A DNA stretch of 64,000 nucleotides from positions 1 through 64,000 of the forward strand of contig DVJP01000066.1 in NCBI GenBank assembly GCA_018716725.1, in the 5' to 3' direction. A program made the translations under genes and the position numbers. Positions 24,764 through 35,272 of the stretch are shown piece by piece. Under the pieces are notes generated by a model. That model was not told the origin of the DNA. It saw only the letters and a list, made by a program, of their open reading frames with translations, and did no database searches. This DNA comes from Candidatus Merdivicinus excrementipullorum. GTDB lineage: Bacteria > Bacillota > Clostridia > Oscillospirales > Ruminococcaceae. How positions within the stretch are numbered: the first letter of the stretch is position 1; the number at the start of each line of letters is the position of its first letter.

Positions 24764-26125
24764 ATGCCGAGAGGATTTGTCAAAAAGGAAACTATCAGTA
24801 CATTATGCGCGGAATTTAAAAAACATAACTACATTGACCCGGCGCTGAACGAACGCTACAACGTAAAACGCGGCCTGCGAAACAGCGACGGCACCGGCGT
24901 CATGGCCGGCCTGACCCAGATCTGCAACGTCCACGGCTATATTATGAACGAGGGCGAAAAGCAGCCGGTGGAAGGCGAGCTGACCTACCGGGGCTACAAT
25001 GTCCGGGATCTGATCGACGGCTGCATCAAAGAGCGCCGGTACGGCTACGAGGAAGTTTCTTACCTTCTGCTGTTCGGCACCCTGCCCACAGCCCAGCAGC
25101 TGGAATTTTTCCGCATGGTCCTGGCCCAGGCCCGGTCTTTGCCCCAGGATTTTGTCCAGGACATGATCTTAAAGGCCCCTTCCAAGGATATTATGAACAA
25201 GCTGGCCCGCAGCGTGCTGGCTTTGTACTCCTATGACGAGTTTGCCGAGGAATCCTCCTTAGAAGGGGAGCTTCGGAAGGCCATTTACATCATCGCCCGG
25301 ATGCCCACCATTATGGTCAACGCCTACCAGGCGAAAATCGGCCATTACGACAATAAATCCACCTATTTCCACCCGGTGCGGCCGGAGGAAAGCCTGGCCC
25401 AGAGCATCCTCTCCACCCTGCGCATCAACCGGGAATATACGGAGGAGGAGGCCCTTCTGCTGGACACCTGCCTCATCCTCCATGCGGAGCACGGCGGCGG
25501 CAACAACTCCACCTTCGTCTGCCGGGCCATGACCTCCTCCGGCACCGACGCCTATTCCTCCTATTCCGCAGCCATCGGTTCCTTAAAGGGCTTCCGCCAC
25601 GGCGGCGCCAACATCAACGTGGTGCGGATGTTTGAAACCATTAAGCAGGGAGTTTCCAACTGGAAGGACGACGAGGAAGTCTCCCGGTTCTTAGGCCAGA
25701 TTCTGGACCGGGAAAAGGGCGACGGCACCGGCCTTATTTACGGCATGGGACACGCGGTTTACACCGTGTCCGACCCCAGAGCCCAGATTCTCCGGGACAG
25801 CGCCGAAAAGCTGGCCGGCGAAAAAGGCATGACTGAGGAATTTGAACTGTTAAAATCCATCGAGCGCCTGGCCCCGGACGAAATCGCCAAGCGGAAAGGG
25901 GACAAAAAGTCCATCTGCGCCAATGTGGATTTGTATTCCGGCTTTGTTTACCGGATGCTGGGAATTCCCATGGAGCTTTACACCCCCCTCTTCGCCGTGG
26001 CCCGGATGAGCGGCTGGTGCGCCCACCGGATTGAGGAATACACCACCTGTTCCCGGATTATGCGTCCGGCGTATAAATCCGTGGTCCACAAGCAGGAATA
26101 CCTGCCCCTGGACAGCCGCCGCTAA
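24764..26125 (+). CDS. gltA: citrate synthase
   Basis: A 453-residue enzyme condensing acetyl-CoA with oxaloacetate. Seen: HAEHGGGNNSTF with the substrate His, RHGGANINVV, GMGHAVYTVSDPRA, and CANVDLYSGFVYRMLGIP with the catalytic Asp. The longer N-terminus (about 45 residues before the core) is typical of clostridial forms. No aconitase or isocitrate dehydrogenase lies near, so the local role (glutamate synthesis or a partial cycle) is not shown. The ribosome site GGGGTGGGA is weak for a gene with such C-rich, highly expressed codon use. The next gene starts 20 bp later. Confidence 0.96.
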   Translation: MPRGFVKKETISTLCAEFKKHNYIDPALNERYNVKRGLRNSDGTGVMAGLTQICNVHGYIMNEGEKQPVEGELTYRGYNVRDLIDGCIKERRYGYEEVSYLLLFGTLPTAQQLEFFRMVLAQARSLPQDFVQDMILKAPSKDIMNKLARSVLALYSYDEFAEESSLEGELRKAIYIIARMPTIMVNAYQAKIGHYDNKSTYFHPVRPEESLAQSILSTLRINREYTEEEALLLDTCLILHAEHGGGNNSTFVCRAMTSSGTDAYSSYSAAIGSLKGFRHGGANINVVRMFETIKQGVSNWKDDEEVSRFLGQILDREKGDGTGLIYGMGHAVYTVSDPRAQILRDSAEKLAGEKGMTEEFELLKSIERLAPDEIAKRKGDKKSICANVDLYSGFVYRMLGIPMELYTPLFAVARMSGWCAHRIEEYTTCSRIMRPAYKSVVHKQEYLPLDSRR

Positions 26126-26145
26126 CCCGGCAGAAAGGACTGCAA

Positions 26146-27468
26146 GTGAAGATTCAGTGGCTCAGCGCGGCGGCGGCCGCCATGCTGCTCCTCTCCGGCT
26201 GCGCGTTCCCGCAGACGGGAGTGGAAAGCCTTTTGGCCGCGCCTTTGCTCAATGAGGAACAAAATGAGGTTTATGCCGCCCTGGTGCGGGAAACCGGCAG
26301 CAGCATTAAGCTCCTTTACCCCCAGCGGGGGGAAAACCGCTCGGCGTTTTTGCTGATGAATTTGGACGAGGAGGCCACAAATGAGGCGGTGGCCTTCTAT
26401 CAGTCCACCACCGCCAATGTGACCACCTCCATCCACATGGCGGTTTTGGATAAGCAGGATGGCCAGTGGCGCGCCGTCCACGACATCTCTCTGGAAGGGA
26501 CCCAGGTGGAGGACGTGGCGGTGATGAAGGAGGGCGGCGTATTCCTGCTGGCAGTGGGGCTTACCTACGCCAGTGAAAATACCAGCCTTTTAAAGGCGTA
26601 CCAGTTTAACGGGGACATTATGGACGAGGTGTATTCGGAGGATTACCAGGCGAAGCTCATCTGCGACATGGACAGCGACGACCGGGACGACATTGTCCTG
26701 GTTCGGGGCGGAACCGAGGAAGCCGCCCCCTTTGCAAAACTTTTGGTTTACGAGGACGGAGGCTTTGCAGAAAAAGGCCGGGCTGCCACCGACCCCACCA
26801 TCACCCGGTATTCCAGCATCCGCAGCGGCTACCTGAAAAACGGCCAGCAGGCGGTGTATCTGGACGGGTACCGGGGCAGCGCCGCCATGACTACCGAGAT
26901 TTTGGGGTATACGGAAAACCATGGCCAGGGGCATCTGGTGAACCTTACCTACGATTCCTTAAACGTCCAGTCCTATCCGGTGGACCGCCCATTAGGGGCG
27001 GAATGCGCCGACTTAAATAACGACTTGATTATTGAGGTGCCGGGCCTGACCCCCATGCCGGGTTATTCAGCAGAACAGGCCGGCGCTTTTTACCTGACCA
27101 CCTGGTATAATTTCCTGGACGGCCAGTTTGAGAAGGTCAAGTCCTCTTATGTCAACGCCTCCCAGGGGTACCTTTTGGACTTCCCGGAAAGCTGGGAGGG
27201 GAAGGTAAGCGTCCGCAAATCCGCCCAGAGCAATGAAATGCTGTTTTATGAATATCAGGCCGGGGACGACCCGGTCAAAAGCGAGCTTTTGTATATCCGC
27301 ATGGTGAAGCGCAGCGAATGGGAATCCGGCGTTTATGAGGATTACGAGGTTATCAGCAGTTCCGGCGGCGGCCAGATTTTCTATCTGGCCAAAATCCCCG
27401 CCGGAGCCACCCCGGCTCTGCGGATGAGCATGGAGGAAGTCAAGAGGAATTTTTCCCGGTATTATTAA
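26146..27468 (+). CDS. lipoprotein of unknown function, next to a two-component system
   Basis: A 440-residue exported lipoprotein; lipobox LLSGC places the lipidated Cys near residue 20. Alternating beta-like segments with Asp-rich turns (DMDSDDRDDIVLV, DLNNDLIIEVPG) look like FG-GAP/VCBS-type propeller blades. The start is GTG 26146 with AAAGGA upstream. It precedes the response regulator by 17 bp and the kinase by about 750 bp, so it may be a sensing or output partner of that pair. I do not recognise a named family. Confidence 0.72.
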   Translation: MKIQWLSAAAAAMLLLSGCAFPQTGVESLLAAPLLNEEQNEVYAALVRETGSSIKLLYPQRGENRSAFLLMNLDEEATNEAVAFYQSTTANVTTSIHMAVLDKQDGQWRAVHDISLEGTQVEDVAVMKEGGVFLLAVGLTYASENTSLLKAYQFNGDIMDEVYSEDYQAKLICDMDSDDRDDIVLVRGGTEEAAPFAKLLVYEDGGFAEKGRAATDPTITRYSSIRSGYLKNGQQAVYLDGYRGSAAMTTEILGYTENHGQGHLVNLTYDSLNVQSYPVDRPLGAECADLNNDLIIEVPGLTPMPGYSAEQAGAFYLTTWYNFLDGQFEKVKSSYVNASQGYLLDFPESWEGKVSVRKSAQSNEMLFYEYQAGDDPVKSELLYIRMVKRSEWESGVYEDYEVISSSGGGQIFYLAKIPAGATPALRMSMEEVKRNFSRYY

Positions 27469-27485
27469 GAAAGGAAAACGGCTGC

Positions 27486-28187
27486 ATGAAACGTATTTTA
27501 GTGTGTGAAGATGAAGACACCATCCGGGAATTTGTGGTGATAAACCTACAGCGTTCCGGTTACAGCGTGGTGGATGTCAACTGCGGGGAGGAAGCCCTGC
27601 GGGTTTACGATGAACAAAACGGCGATTTTGACGTGGCCCTTTTGGATGTGACCATGCCGGGGATGGACGGCTTTACCCTGTGCAAAAAGCTGCGGGAGCG
27701 TTCGGAAACCTTGGGCATTATCTTCCTCACCGCCCGGAGCCAGGAAATCGACCGGGTCGGAGGGCTTATGATGGGGGCCGACGACTATGTGACCAAGCCC
27801 TTCAGCCCCTCGGAGGTGGTGGCCCGGGTGGACGCCGTCTACCGCCGGGTCAGCATGGTTGCCGGAAAGCCAAAGGAAAACGCGGAAATCCGCAGCGGCC
27901 CCTTTGTGCTGAACATCAAAAGCCGGACTCTAAACAAAAACGGCAAACCCATCGACCTGACCCAGGTGGAGTATCAGATTGTGGAGCTGCTTTTGAAAAA
28001 TAAAGGCTCCGCTTTGGACCGGAACAAGATTTTAAGCGAAATCTGGGGGGAAAACTATTACAGCGATGTGAAAATCGTGGACGTCAATATCCGCCGCCTG
28101 CGGATTAAGGTGGAGGATGAGCCTTCCATGCCCGTTTATATCCAGACGGTGTGGGGGTACGGCTACAAATGGGGGGAACCCGTTTGA
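27486..28187 (+). CDS. OmpR/PhoB-family response regulator
   Basis: A 233-residue regulator. Receiver domain 1-118: acidic pocket EDED (8-11), phosphorylated Asp54 in LLDVTMPGMDG, and switch Lys in TKPFSP. The C-terminal winged helix (about 135-232) has LTQVEYQIVELLLKNKGSALDRN and the YIQTVWGYGYKW ending typical of this family. ATG 27486 follows AAGAAAGG. It pairs with the kinase 31 bp downstream. Target genes are unknown; the lipoprotein upstream is a candidate. Confidence 0.95.
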   Translation: MKRILVCEDEDTIREFVVINLQRSGYSVVDVNCGEEALRVYDEQNGDFDVALLDVTMPGMDGFTLCKKLRERSETLGIIFLTARSQEIDRVGGLMMGADDYVTKPFSPSEVVARVDAVYRRVSMVAGKPKENAEIRSGPFVLNIKSRTLNKNGKPIDLTQVEYQIVELLLKNKGSALDRNKILSEIWGENYYSDVKIVDVNIRRLRIKVEDEPSMPVYIQTVWGYGYKWGEPV

Positions 28188-28218
28188 CGGCTGAGAGAAA
28201 AGGAGGGGAGCCGGGCAG

Positions 28219-29688
28219 ATGGCGCTGAAAAGCATTACCCAGCGATGGTTTTTAAACAGCTTCGGCGTGATTTTTGTGATTTTAGCCGCGGTGGTGGCCG
28301 TCAGCGGCGTCAGCATCCACAATTACTATTATTCGGCGGTGAAGGAAGTCCTAAACAACCAGGCCAGCACTGTGGACGGCATGATGATCCGCTATTCGGA
28401 GAATACGGTTACGTCCAATTTCTACACGGAGATCCGCAGCTATGTGGAATCCTTCCCTGATAAAAACATGATCGAGCTTATGGCCATCGATTTAAACGGC
28501 AACGTGGTCTTAACCTCCAGCGGGTTTTCCTACAGCAGCCGCAACCTTCCCGATTACACCATGGCTATCAACTCTCCCCGGGGGGAAGGATACTATGTGG
28601 GGGAACTGGACGGCAGCGGCGACAAGGTCATGGCCGTCACCCGGATGGTGACGCCGGTAAACTCGGAGTTTTCCGCCATGCGCTTTGTGGTGTCCATGGA
28701 AAAGGTGGACCAGGCTATCCGGAACCTGGTGCTGATGATCGGCGCCGTGGCTTTGGCAGTGCTGGCGCTGGTGCTGGTGTCGGGGCTTTTCTTCCTGAAA
28801 AGCATTGTAAAGCCCGTCCGGGAAATCGGCATCGCTGCCCGGCAGATCGCTTCCGGCGACTTTAAGAGCCGCATCAACAGCCCCTCGGACGATGAAATCG
28901 GCGCCCTGTGCACCACCATCAACTTTATGGCCGACGAGCTGGAAAACACGGAGAAGATGAAAAACGAGTTTATTTCCTCCGTGTCCCACGAGCTGCGCAC
29001 CCCCTTGACGGCCATCCGGGGATGGGCCGAAACCCTGCTGGATACCGACAACTACGACGCCGCAACTTTAAAAAAGGGAATGCGGGTCATTTCGGCGGAA
29101 ACCGAGCGGTTGTCCGGCATGGTGGAGGAGCTTCTGGACTTCTCCCGCATCCAGAACGGCCGGTTCAGCTTGGTGTTCCAAAAGCTGGATTTGCTGGCGG
29201 AATTGGGGGAAGCGGTGCTCATGTACACCGAAAAAGCCAAACGGGAAGGCATCCAGATTTTATACAGCGAACCGGATATGCTCCCCATTATTTACGGGGA
29301 CAAAAACCGGCTGCGGCAGGTTTTTATCAACGTCATTGACAACGCCGTCAAATACTCCGACCCCGGCGGGACCGTGCGGATCGAGGCATTTGCCCGGGAC
29401 GGGGACATTTTTATCAGCGTGGCGGACGCGGGCTGCGGCATCGCCCCGGAGGACCTGCCGAAAATCAAGACAAAATTCTATAAGGCCAACCACACCCGCC
29501 GGGGCTCCGGCATCGGGCTGGCGGTGGCCGACGAGATCATCCAGATGCACAAGGGCAGCATCGACATTGAAAGCACCCTGGGGGTGGGCACCACCGTGTT
29601 AATCCGGCTCCCGGTCAGCGGCCCGGAGGACGCCCCCGAACAGCCCGCAATTTTGGAAAGGAAAGTCGAGAATGAGCAAAAACTTTAA
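28219..29688 (+). CDS. sensor histidine kinase with HAMP domain
   Basis: A 489-residue membrane kinase. Membrane helices lie at about 13-34 and 170-193, with an extracellular domain of about 135 residues between them. HAMP covers about 195-245. The DHp helix carries His257 in [13 protein letters not shown]. The ATP domain has the N box ([11 protein letters not shown]), G1 ([10 protein letters not shown]) and G2 ([12 protein letters not shown]). Ribosome site AAGGAGG. Its last 17 bases overlap the next gene, so it heads a longer operon that runs into prmC and recA. Confidence 0.95.
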   Translation: MALKSITQRWFLNSFGVIFVILAAVVAVSGVSIHNYYYSAVKEVLNNQASTVDGMMIRYSENTVTSNFYTEIRSYVESFPDKNMIELMAIDLNGNVVLTSSGFSYSSRNLPDYTMAINSPRGEGYYVGELDGSGDKVMAVTRMVTPVNSEFSAMRFVVSMEKVDQAIRNLVLMIGAVALAVLALVLVSGLFFLKSIVKPVREIGIAARQIASGDFKSRINSPSDDEIGALCTTINFMADELENTEKMKNEFISSVSHELRTPLTAIRGWAETLLDTDNYDAATLKKGMRVISAETERLSGMVEELLDFSRIQNGRFSLVFQKLDLLAELGEAVLMYTEKAKREGIQILYSEPDMLPIIYGDKNRLRQVFINVIDNAVKYSDPGGTVRIEAFARDGDIFISVADAGCGIAPEDLPKIKTKFYKANHTRRGSGIGLAVADEIIQMHKGSIDIESTLGVGTTVLIRLPVSGPEDAPEQPAILERKVENEQKL

Positions 29689-30595
29689 AACGTCCATCGG
29701 CGGCCAGGCCCTGATTGAGGGGGTCATGATGCGCGGCCCTCACAAAACGGCCATGTCCGTCCGAAAGCCGGACGGGGAGCTGCAAACGGAGATTTGGGAC
29801 AACAAGCCCGCCCGCATTTGGAATAAGCTTCCTATCGTCCGGGGCGTGGTGAATATGGTTACTTCCTTAGTTGTGGGCTACCGGTGCCTGATGAAATCCG
29901 CCGAAATCTCCACAGAGGGGATGGAGGAGGAAGAGCCTTCCAAATTGGAAAAATGGCTGGAGGAAAAACTGGGGGACAAGCTCATGAAGGCCGCCATGGT
30001 CATCGCTTCCGTTTTGGGGGTCCTGCTGGCAGTGCTGCTTTTCATGTATCTGCCCGCCTGGCTGGTTGGATTTGGGGAAGGAGTCCTGCCCCATTGGAGC
30101 ATGTCCCTCATTGAGGGGATTATCAAAATCGGGGTGTTCCTGCTGTATATGGGGCTTATCGGCCTCATGCCGGATATGCGCCGCCTGTACCAGTACCACG
30201 GCGCGGAACACAAGACCATCGCCTGCTACGAGGCCGGCGAGGAACTGACCCCGGAAAATATCCGCAAATACCCCCGGTTCCACCCCCGCTGCGGCACCAG
30301 CTTTATTGTTATCGCCCTGATTTTGGGCATCCTCATCTTCTCTGTGGTTACATGGAGCAACGCCTTAGTCCGGACTTTGCTGAAAATCTGCCTGCTGCCT
30401 TTGGTCGTGGGCATTGCTTACGAGCTTATCAAGCTGGCGGGCCGTTACGACAACCTGTTTACCCGGATTATCTCTTTCCCGGGACTGAAAATCCAACACC
30501 TGACTACCCGGGAGCCGGACGACAGCATGATTGAAGCCGCCATCGCTTCCATGGAGGCGGTAATCCCCGAAAACGAGGGGGAGGACCGCTGGTGA
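29672..30595 (+). CDS. DUF1385 (YqhQ-like) membrane protein
   Basis: A 307-residue protein with the highly conserved opening [14 protein letters not shown] near residues 9-22 and [15 protein letters not shown] near 173-187. At least four hydrophobic segments lie about 104-134, 148-165, 207-228 and 232-252. The family often lies beside prmC and prfA in Firmicutes; here prmC follows directly with a GTGA overlap, but recA replaces prfA. The function of the family is not settled. Confidence 0.92.
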   Translation: MSKNFKTSIGGQALIEGVMMRGPHKTAMSVRKPDGELQTEIWDNKPARIWNKLPIVRGVVNMVTSLVVGYRCLMKSAEISTEGMEEEEPSKLEKWLEEKLGDKLMKAAMVIASVLGVLLAVLLFMYLPAWLVGFGEGVLPHWSMSLIEGIIKIGVFLLYMGLIGLMPDMRRLYQYHGAEHKTIACYEAGEELTPENIRKYPRFHPRCGTSFIVIALILGILIFSVVTWSNALVRTLLKICLLPLVVGIAYELIKLAGRYDNLFTRIISFPGLKIQHLTTREPDDSMIEAAIASMEAVIPENEGEDRW

Positions 30596-31500
30596 AAATC
30601 TCTTTACGGGACGTATATTCCGACATAAAAAATACAATTTCCCCACAAACCGAGGACGCGGCCTTCGAGGCCAAGGAGCTTTTACAGGCGGTTTTCGGCG
30701 TTTCCCGGCAGGATATCCTCCTGGGCCGGGAAACGGAGGTGGAAAGCAAACAGCTTGACAGGCTTTGTGAACTGGCCCGCCGCCGGGCTTCGGGGGAGCC
30801 GCTGCAATATCTCTTAGGCGAATGGGATTTTTACGGCCGCACCTTTTCCGTAGGCCCCGGCGTCTTAATTCCCCGGGCGGACACGGAACCCTTGGTGGAA
30901 AAAGCCCTGGATTTTTTAAAGGGGAAACCCAATCCCCGGGTCCTGGACCTTTGCACCGGCAGCGGCTGCATCGCCGTTACCATCGGGGCGGAGCGGCCGG
31001 ACGCGGAGGTTTGGGCTGTGGAAAAATCCCCGGAAGCCTGGTTTTTTTTCTGCCGGAACAATGAGAAATACGGCGGGCGCGTCCATGGGGTTTTGGCGGA
31101 CGCCCTGGCGGATATTCCAATACTTCCCGTAGAATTCGACTTAATTATTTCAAATCCGCCTTATCTCACAGCGGAGGAAATGGCGGACTTGCAGCCGGAA
31201 GTCCAAAAGGAGCCGGCAATGGCCCTGGACGGCGGAGAGGACGGCCTTTCCTTTTACCGGCAGCTGACCAGCCGGTACCGGGGCTTCCTGAAACCCGGCG
31301 GCATGATGGCCTATGAAATCGGCATGGGGCAGGAACATGCAGTTTGCGAAATCTTTTTACAAAATAGACTTGATTCTGTTTGCCAAACCAAGGATCTTCA
31401 TGGTATAATAAGAGTGGTTACGGCAGAGAACAAACTTTCCCAATCTGACGCGGAAAATCAATCAACGGAGGTAGACAATCTATGGCCAAAGCGAAAGTAG
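30592..31500 (+). CDS. prmC: release factor glutamine methyltransferase PrmC
   Basis: A 302-residue SAM-dependent enzyme that methylates the Gln of the GGQ motif in peptide release factors. Seen: the SAM-binding loop [12 protein letters not shown], the acidic residue of strand 2 (WAVEKS) and the catalytic NPPY in [14 protein letters not shown]. The start is GTG 30592, overlapping the DUF1385 stop by four bases. The last 30 residues past the family core look unstructured and run 19 bases into recA, so the exact C-terminal end is less certain in function though clear in sequence. Confidence 0.95.
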   Translation: MKISLRDVYSDIKNTISPQTEDAAFEAKELLQAVFGVSRQDILLGRETEVESKQLDRLCELARRRASGEPLQYLLGEWDFYGRTFSVGPGVLIPRADTEPLVEKALDFLKGKPNPRVLDLCTGSGCIAVTIGAERPDAEVWAVEKSPEAWFFFCRNNEKYGGRVHGVLADALADIPILPVEFDLIISNPPYLTAEEMADLQPEVQKEPAMALDGGEDGLSFYRQLTSRYRGFLKPGGMMAYEIGMGQEHAVCEIFLQNRLDSVCQTKDLHGIIRVVTAENKLSQSDAENQSTEVDNLWPKRK

Positions 31501-32723
31501 TTTCTCCAGTGAAGCAGCTGGATACCCCGGAAGAAAAAAAGAAGGCGCTGCAAAGCGCCATTGAACATATCGAAAAGACCTTCGGCGCAGGCTCCATCAT
31601 GAAGCTTGGGGAGAACCGCCACCTGGATGTGGACGTGATCCCCACCGGCTCTCTGGGGCTGGACCTGGCCCTTGGCGTGGGCGGCGTGCCCAAAGGGCGC
31701 ATTGTGGAAATCTACGGCCCGGAATCCTCCGGTAAAACCACCGTGGCCCTGCAAATGGTGGCCCAGGCCCAGAAAATGGGTGGCGAGGCCGCTTTTATCG
31801 ACGTAGAGCACGCTTTGGACCCGGGCTACGCCAAAGCCCTGGGCGTCGACATTGACAGCCTCTTGGTTTCCCAGCCGGACACCGGCGAGCAGGCCTTGGA
31901 AATCGCCGAGGCCCTGGTGCGCTCCGGCGCTTTGGACATTGTGGTATTCGACTCCGTCGCCGCCATGGTCACCAAAGCGGAAATCGAAGGGGAAATGGGG
32001 GACGCCCATGTGGGCCAGCTGGCCCGGCTCATGAGCCAGGCTATGCGGAAGCTCACCGCCATTATCGGCCGCAGCAACTGCGTGGCCATCTTCATTAACC
32101 AGATCCGGGAAAAGATCGGCGTCACCTTCGGCAACCCGGAAACCACCACCGGCGGCCGGGCCTTGAAATATTTCGCCACCGTCCGCATCGACGTCCGGAA
32201 AGGCGAATCCATTAAGGACGGCAGCGAGTTTATCGGCAACGTCACCAAGTGCAAGGTAGTGAAAAACAAGGTGGCCCCGCCCTTTAAGGAATGCACCTTC
32301 GACCTGATGTACGGCGAGGGCACCTCTTATGAAGGCGAGATCATCGACATCGGCTCCGTGCTGGGGCTTATTGAAAAATCCGGCTCCTGGTACAGCTATA
32401 AAGGCGAGCGCATCGGCCAGGGCAAGGAAAAAGCCCGGGCATTCTTAAAGGAACATCCGGAAGTCAGCGCGGAGATTGAAAAAATCATCCGGGACAATAT
32501 CGACAACTTCGTCATGGCCCCGGCCAAAGGCTCCAAGCAGAGCACCCTGGAACTGCGGAAAGGCACCACCATTAAACTTGGGGATGAAGTCATCACCCCG
32601 CCGGAGCACGCGCCTGTTTCCGATTACGAGGGCGCCGAGGACCCGGAAACCCCCTCCTCCGCCGATGACCTGACGGACATCGACCTGGATGTGGAAGCCG
32701 ATCTGGACGATTTTGAAGAATGA
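31482..32723 (+). CDS. recA: RecA recombinase
   Basis: A 413-residue strand-exchange ATPase that also triggers LexA cleavage. Walker A is GPESSGKTT near residue 80, and [12 protein letters not shown] near 150 holds Walker B. The DNA-binding loops L1 ([13 protein letters not shown]) and L2 ([15 protein letters not shown]) are present. It is longer than E. coli RecA because of an acidic C-terminal tail of about 60 residues. Its ribosome site (CGGAGG) lies inside the end of prmC. It overlaps recX by four bases. No LexA box was identified in front. Confidence 0.98.
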   Translation: MAKAKVVSPVKQLDTPEEKKKALQSAIEHIEKTFGAGSIMKLGENRHLDVDVIPTGSLGLDLALGVGGVPKGRIVEIYGPESSGKTTVALQMVAQAQKMGGEAAFIDVEHALDPGYAKALGVDIDSLLVSQPDTGEQALEIAEALVRSGALDIVVFDSVAAMVTKAEIEGEMGDAHVGQLARLMSQAMRKLTAIIGRSNCVAIFINQIREKIGVTFGNPETTTGGRALKYFATVRIDVRKGESIKDGSEFIGNVTKCKVVKNKVAPPFKECTFDLMYGEGTSYEGEIIDIGSVLGLIEKSGSWYSYKGERIGQGKEKARAFLKEHPEVSAEIEKIIRDNIDNFVMAPAKGSKQSTLELRKGTTIKLGDEVITPPEHAPVSDYEGAEDPETPSSADDLTDIDLDVEADLDDFEE

Positions 32724-33346
32724 TTATCACCAAACTGGAAAAAATGCAGGGCAGCCGCTGGAAGGTGGAAGTGGATGGGGAATACTGGAACATCCTGGAT
32801 GCGGAAATCATCGTCCAGTTCCATTTAAAGCAGGGCGTTTCCGTTGAGGAAGAAACCCTGGAAAAAGCCCTTTCCGCCGCCGAATACCGCCGGGCCAGGG
32901 AACGGGCCCTTTACCTGCTGGACCGGAAGGACTACGGCAGCTGGGAAATTGAACGGAAGCTCTCCCAAAACGTCAGCCCGGAAACCGCCCGGAAGGTGGT
33001 GGAGCGGCTTCAGGAATTGGGCCTTATCAATGATGAAGAATACGCCCGAAAGCTGGCCCGGCATTATATCCTGCAAAAAAAGCAAGGCCCCCGGCGGGCA
33101 GTTTTGGAACTGCGGAAACGGGGAATTGACGCGTCCCTTGCCGCTGAGGCGGTGAATGAGGTGGAGCCGGAGGAGGACCAGCTTTTGGAGCTGTGCCGCC
33201 GGAAATACGCCCGGAAATTGGAAACCGATGAAAAGGGCCGGGAAAAGGTCATCGCCGCTCTGATGCGGCTGGGCCACGGCTATTACGACGCCTGCGGGGC
33301 TGTGGATACGGTCTCGGCAGAACTGGATGAGCAAGACGAGGAATAA
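32720..33346 (+). CDS. recX: RecX, modulator of RecA
   Basis: A 208-residue all-helical protein that binds and limits RecA filaments. Three-helix repeats are visible: [40 protein letters not shown] and [19 protein letters not shown]. It starts by an ATGA overlap with recA, which suggests coupled production in a fixed ratio. Confidence 0.93.
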   Translation: MIITKLEKMQGSRWKVEVDGEYWNILDAEIIVQFHLKQGVSVEEETLEKALSAAEYRRARERALYLLDRKDYGSWEIERKLSQNVSPETARKVVERLQELGLINDEEYARKLARHYILQKKQGPRRAVLELRKRGIDASLAAEAVNEVEPEEDQLLELCRRKYARKLETDEKGREKVIAALMRLGHGYYDACGAVDTVSAELDEQDEE

Positions 33347-33359
33347 GAGAGGAACGAGC

Positions 33360-34700
33360 ATGCCGACTAAAATTGGAATGGTGTCCCTGGGGTGCCCCAA
33401 AAACCAGGTGGACGCTGAAATGATGTTATATACCCTCCGGGACGCGGGCTTTGAGCTGTCCCAGGACCCGGCCCTGGCGGACGCGGTTATTATCAACACC
33501 TGCGGCTTCATCGAAAGCGCCAAGCAGGAGGCCATTGAGGAAACCATGGAGTATATCGCCCTGAAAAAAGAGGGGCGCATCAAAAAAATCATCCTCACCG
33601 GCTGTTTGGCGGAGCGCTACCGGGACGAGATCCGGGAGGAAATGCCGGAAGTGGACGCCGTGGTGGGAATCGGCTCCAACAAGGACATTGTTTCCATTGT
33701 AAGGGACATTTTTGCGGGCCAAATCTGCTGCCGCTACGGGGAAAAGTGCGATTTGCCCCTGGAAGGCGGCCGGATTCTGTCCACCCTGCCTTTTTACGCC
33801 TACCTGAAAATCGCCGAGGGATGCGATAACCGCTGTTCTTATTGCGCTATCCCCAACATCCGGGGGCCGTTTCGCAGCCGACCTATGGAGAGCCTGCTGG
33901 AAGAAGCGAAAGGCCTGGCGGAAAAGGGCGTGAAAGAGCTGGTGGTAGTGGCCCAGGACCCCACCAAATACGGCAAAGACCTTTACGGCGAGTATAAAAT
34001 TGCCGAATTACTCCAAAAATTGGCGAAAATTGACGGGTTCCGCTGGATCCGGCTTCTCTACGCTTACCCGGAGAAAATCACCGAGGAACTGCTGGACGTT
34101 ATGGCAAAGGAACCGAAAATCGCCAAATATCTGGACCTGCCCATCCAGCACTGCAATCAGGACGTTCTGCGGGCCATGCGCCGCCCCGGGAATCGGGAGC
34201 AGCTGGAAACCTTGATTGCCCATATCCGGGAAAAAATCCCGGGGGTCACCCTGCGCACCACCTTAATCGCCGGGTTCCCCGGGGAAACCGAGGAACAGTT
34301 CGCGGAGCTTTGTGAATTTGTCAAGTCCGTCCGGTTCGACCGGCTGGGCTGCTTCGCTTATTCCCAGGAGGAGGGGACTCCCGCCGGGGAAATGGAAAAC
34401 CAGATTGACGAGGAAACCAAGGCGGAACGGGCCAGGATTGTCACGGAAGAACAGATGAACATCATGGCGGAGAAAAACGAGGAAATGATCGGCAGAGAGC
34501 TTCTCTGCGTGGTGGAGGGCTACGACCGCTGGGGCGAGTGTTTCTTCGGCCGCAGCGAGGCCGACGCCCCGGATATTGACGGCAAGGTGTTCTTTACCTC
34601 CGAAAACAAGCTGGCAGTGGGCCAGTTTGTCCGGGTGAAAATCGAGGACACCATGGATCTGGACCTGATGGGGGTAGTAATTGATGAACACGCCGAATAA
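33360..34700 (+). CDS. rimO: ribosomal protein S12 methylthiotransferase RimO
   Basis: A 446-residue radical SAM enzyme adding a methylthio group to an Asp of ribosomal protein S12. The N-terminal UPF0004 domain opens with SLGCPKNQVDAE. The radical SAM cluster motif is CDNRCSYC near residue 157-164, and the C-terminal TRAM domain ends the protein. Start ATG 33360 with AGAGAGGA; an earlier in-frame codon inside recX is not needed. It ends 17 bases inside pgsA. Confidence 0.96.
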   Translation: MPTKIGMVSLGCPKNQVDAEMMLYTLRDAGFELSQDPALADAVIINTCGFIESAKQEAIEETMEYIALKKEGRIKKIILTGCLAERYRDEIREEMPEVDAVVGIGSNKDIVSIVRDIFAGQICCRYGEKCDLPLEGGRILSTLPFYAYLKIAEGCDNRCSYCAIPNIRGPFRSRPMESLLEEAKGLAEKGVKELVVVAQDPTKYGKDLYGEYKIAELLQKLAKIDGFRWIRLLYAYPEKITEELLDVMAKEPKIAKYLDLPIQHCNQDVLRAMRRPGNREQLETLIAHIREKIPGVTLRTTLIAGFPGETEEQFAELCEFVKSVRFDRLGCFAYSQEEGTPAGEMENQIDEETKAERARIVTEEQMNIMAEKNEEMIGRELLCVVEGYDRWGECFFGRSEADAPDIDGKVFFTSENKLAVGQFVRVKIEDTMDLDLMGVVIDEHAE

Positions 34701-35250
34701 ACTGACAGTGCTTCGGATGATTTTAGTTCCTTTCTTCCTGCTGTTTCTGCTGGTGGAAAGCATCCCCTTCCACGGCCTGTGGGCGCTTCTTATATTCGCG
34801 GCGGCGTCTGTTACCGACGCTATGGACGGCCACATCGCCCGGAGCCGGAATTTGGTGACGGATTTCGGGAAGTTTTTGGACCCGGTGGCGGATAAGGTGC
34901 TGACCTTTTCGGCCCTCATCGCCTTTATTGAGCTGGGCTGCGCTTTGTCGGTTGCGGTGGTCATTATGATGGCCCGGGAATTTTTGGTTTCCTCCCTGCG
35001 GATGGTGGCCGCCGGAAACGGCACCGTCATTGCCGCCGGGAAGCTGGGGAAACTGAAAACCGCCGTCACCATGGTATCCATTGTGGCGGTGCTGCTTCTG
35101 CTTACTCTGATGGATTTGGGCGTTTTGGGCGCATCCTTCCCGGTGGGGCTTATCAGCAATATCCTGGTGTGGGTTTCCGCCGCCATTACGGTGGTTTCCG
35201 GCGCGGAATACCTGTGGGTCAACCGGGCACAGTTTACGGCCAGCAAATAA
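34684..35250 (+). CDS. pgsA: CDP-diacylglycerol-glycerol-3-phosphate phosphatidyltransferase
   Basis: A 188-residue membrane enzyme making phosphatidylglycerol phosphate. The CDP-alcohol phosphotransferase signature is complete: DAMDGHIARS then GKFLDPVADK near residues 40-65. Several membrane helices surround it. ATG 34684 lies within the end of rimO, a pairing (rimO-pgsA) common in clostridia and bacilli. Confidence 0.95.
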   Translation: MNTPNKLTVLRMILVPFFLLFLLVESIPFHGLWALLIFAAASVTDAMDGHIARSRNLVTDFGKFLDPVADKVLTFSALIAFIELGCALSVAVVIMMAREFLVSSLRMVAAGNGTVIAAGKLGKLKTAVTMVSIVAVLLLLTLMDLGVLGASFPVGLISNILVWVSAAITVVSGAEYLWVNRAQFTASK

Positions 35251-35272
35251 TTTTCGGAAATTAGGTGACCAT

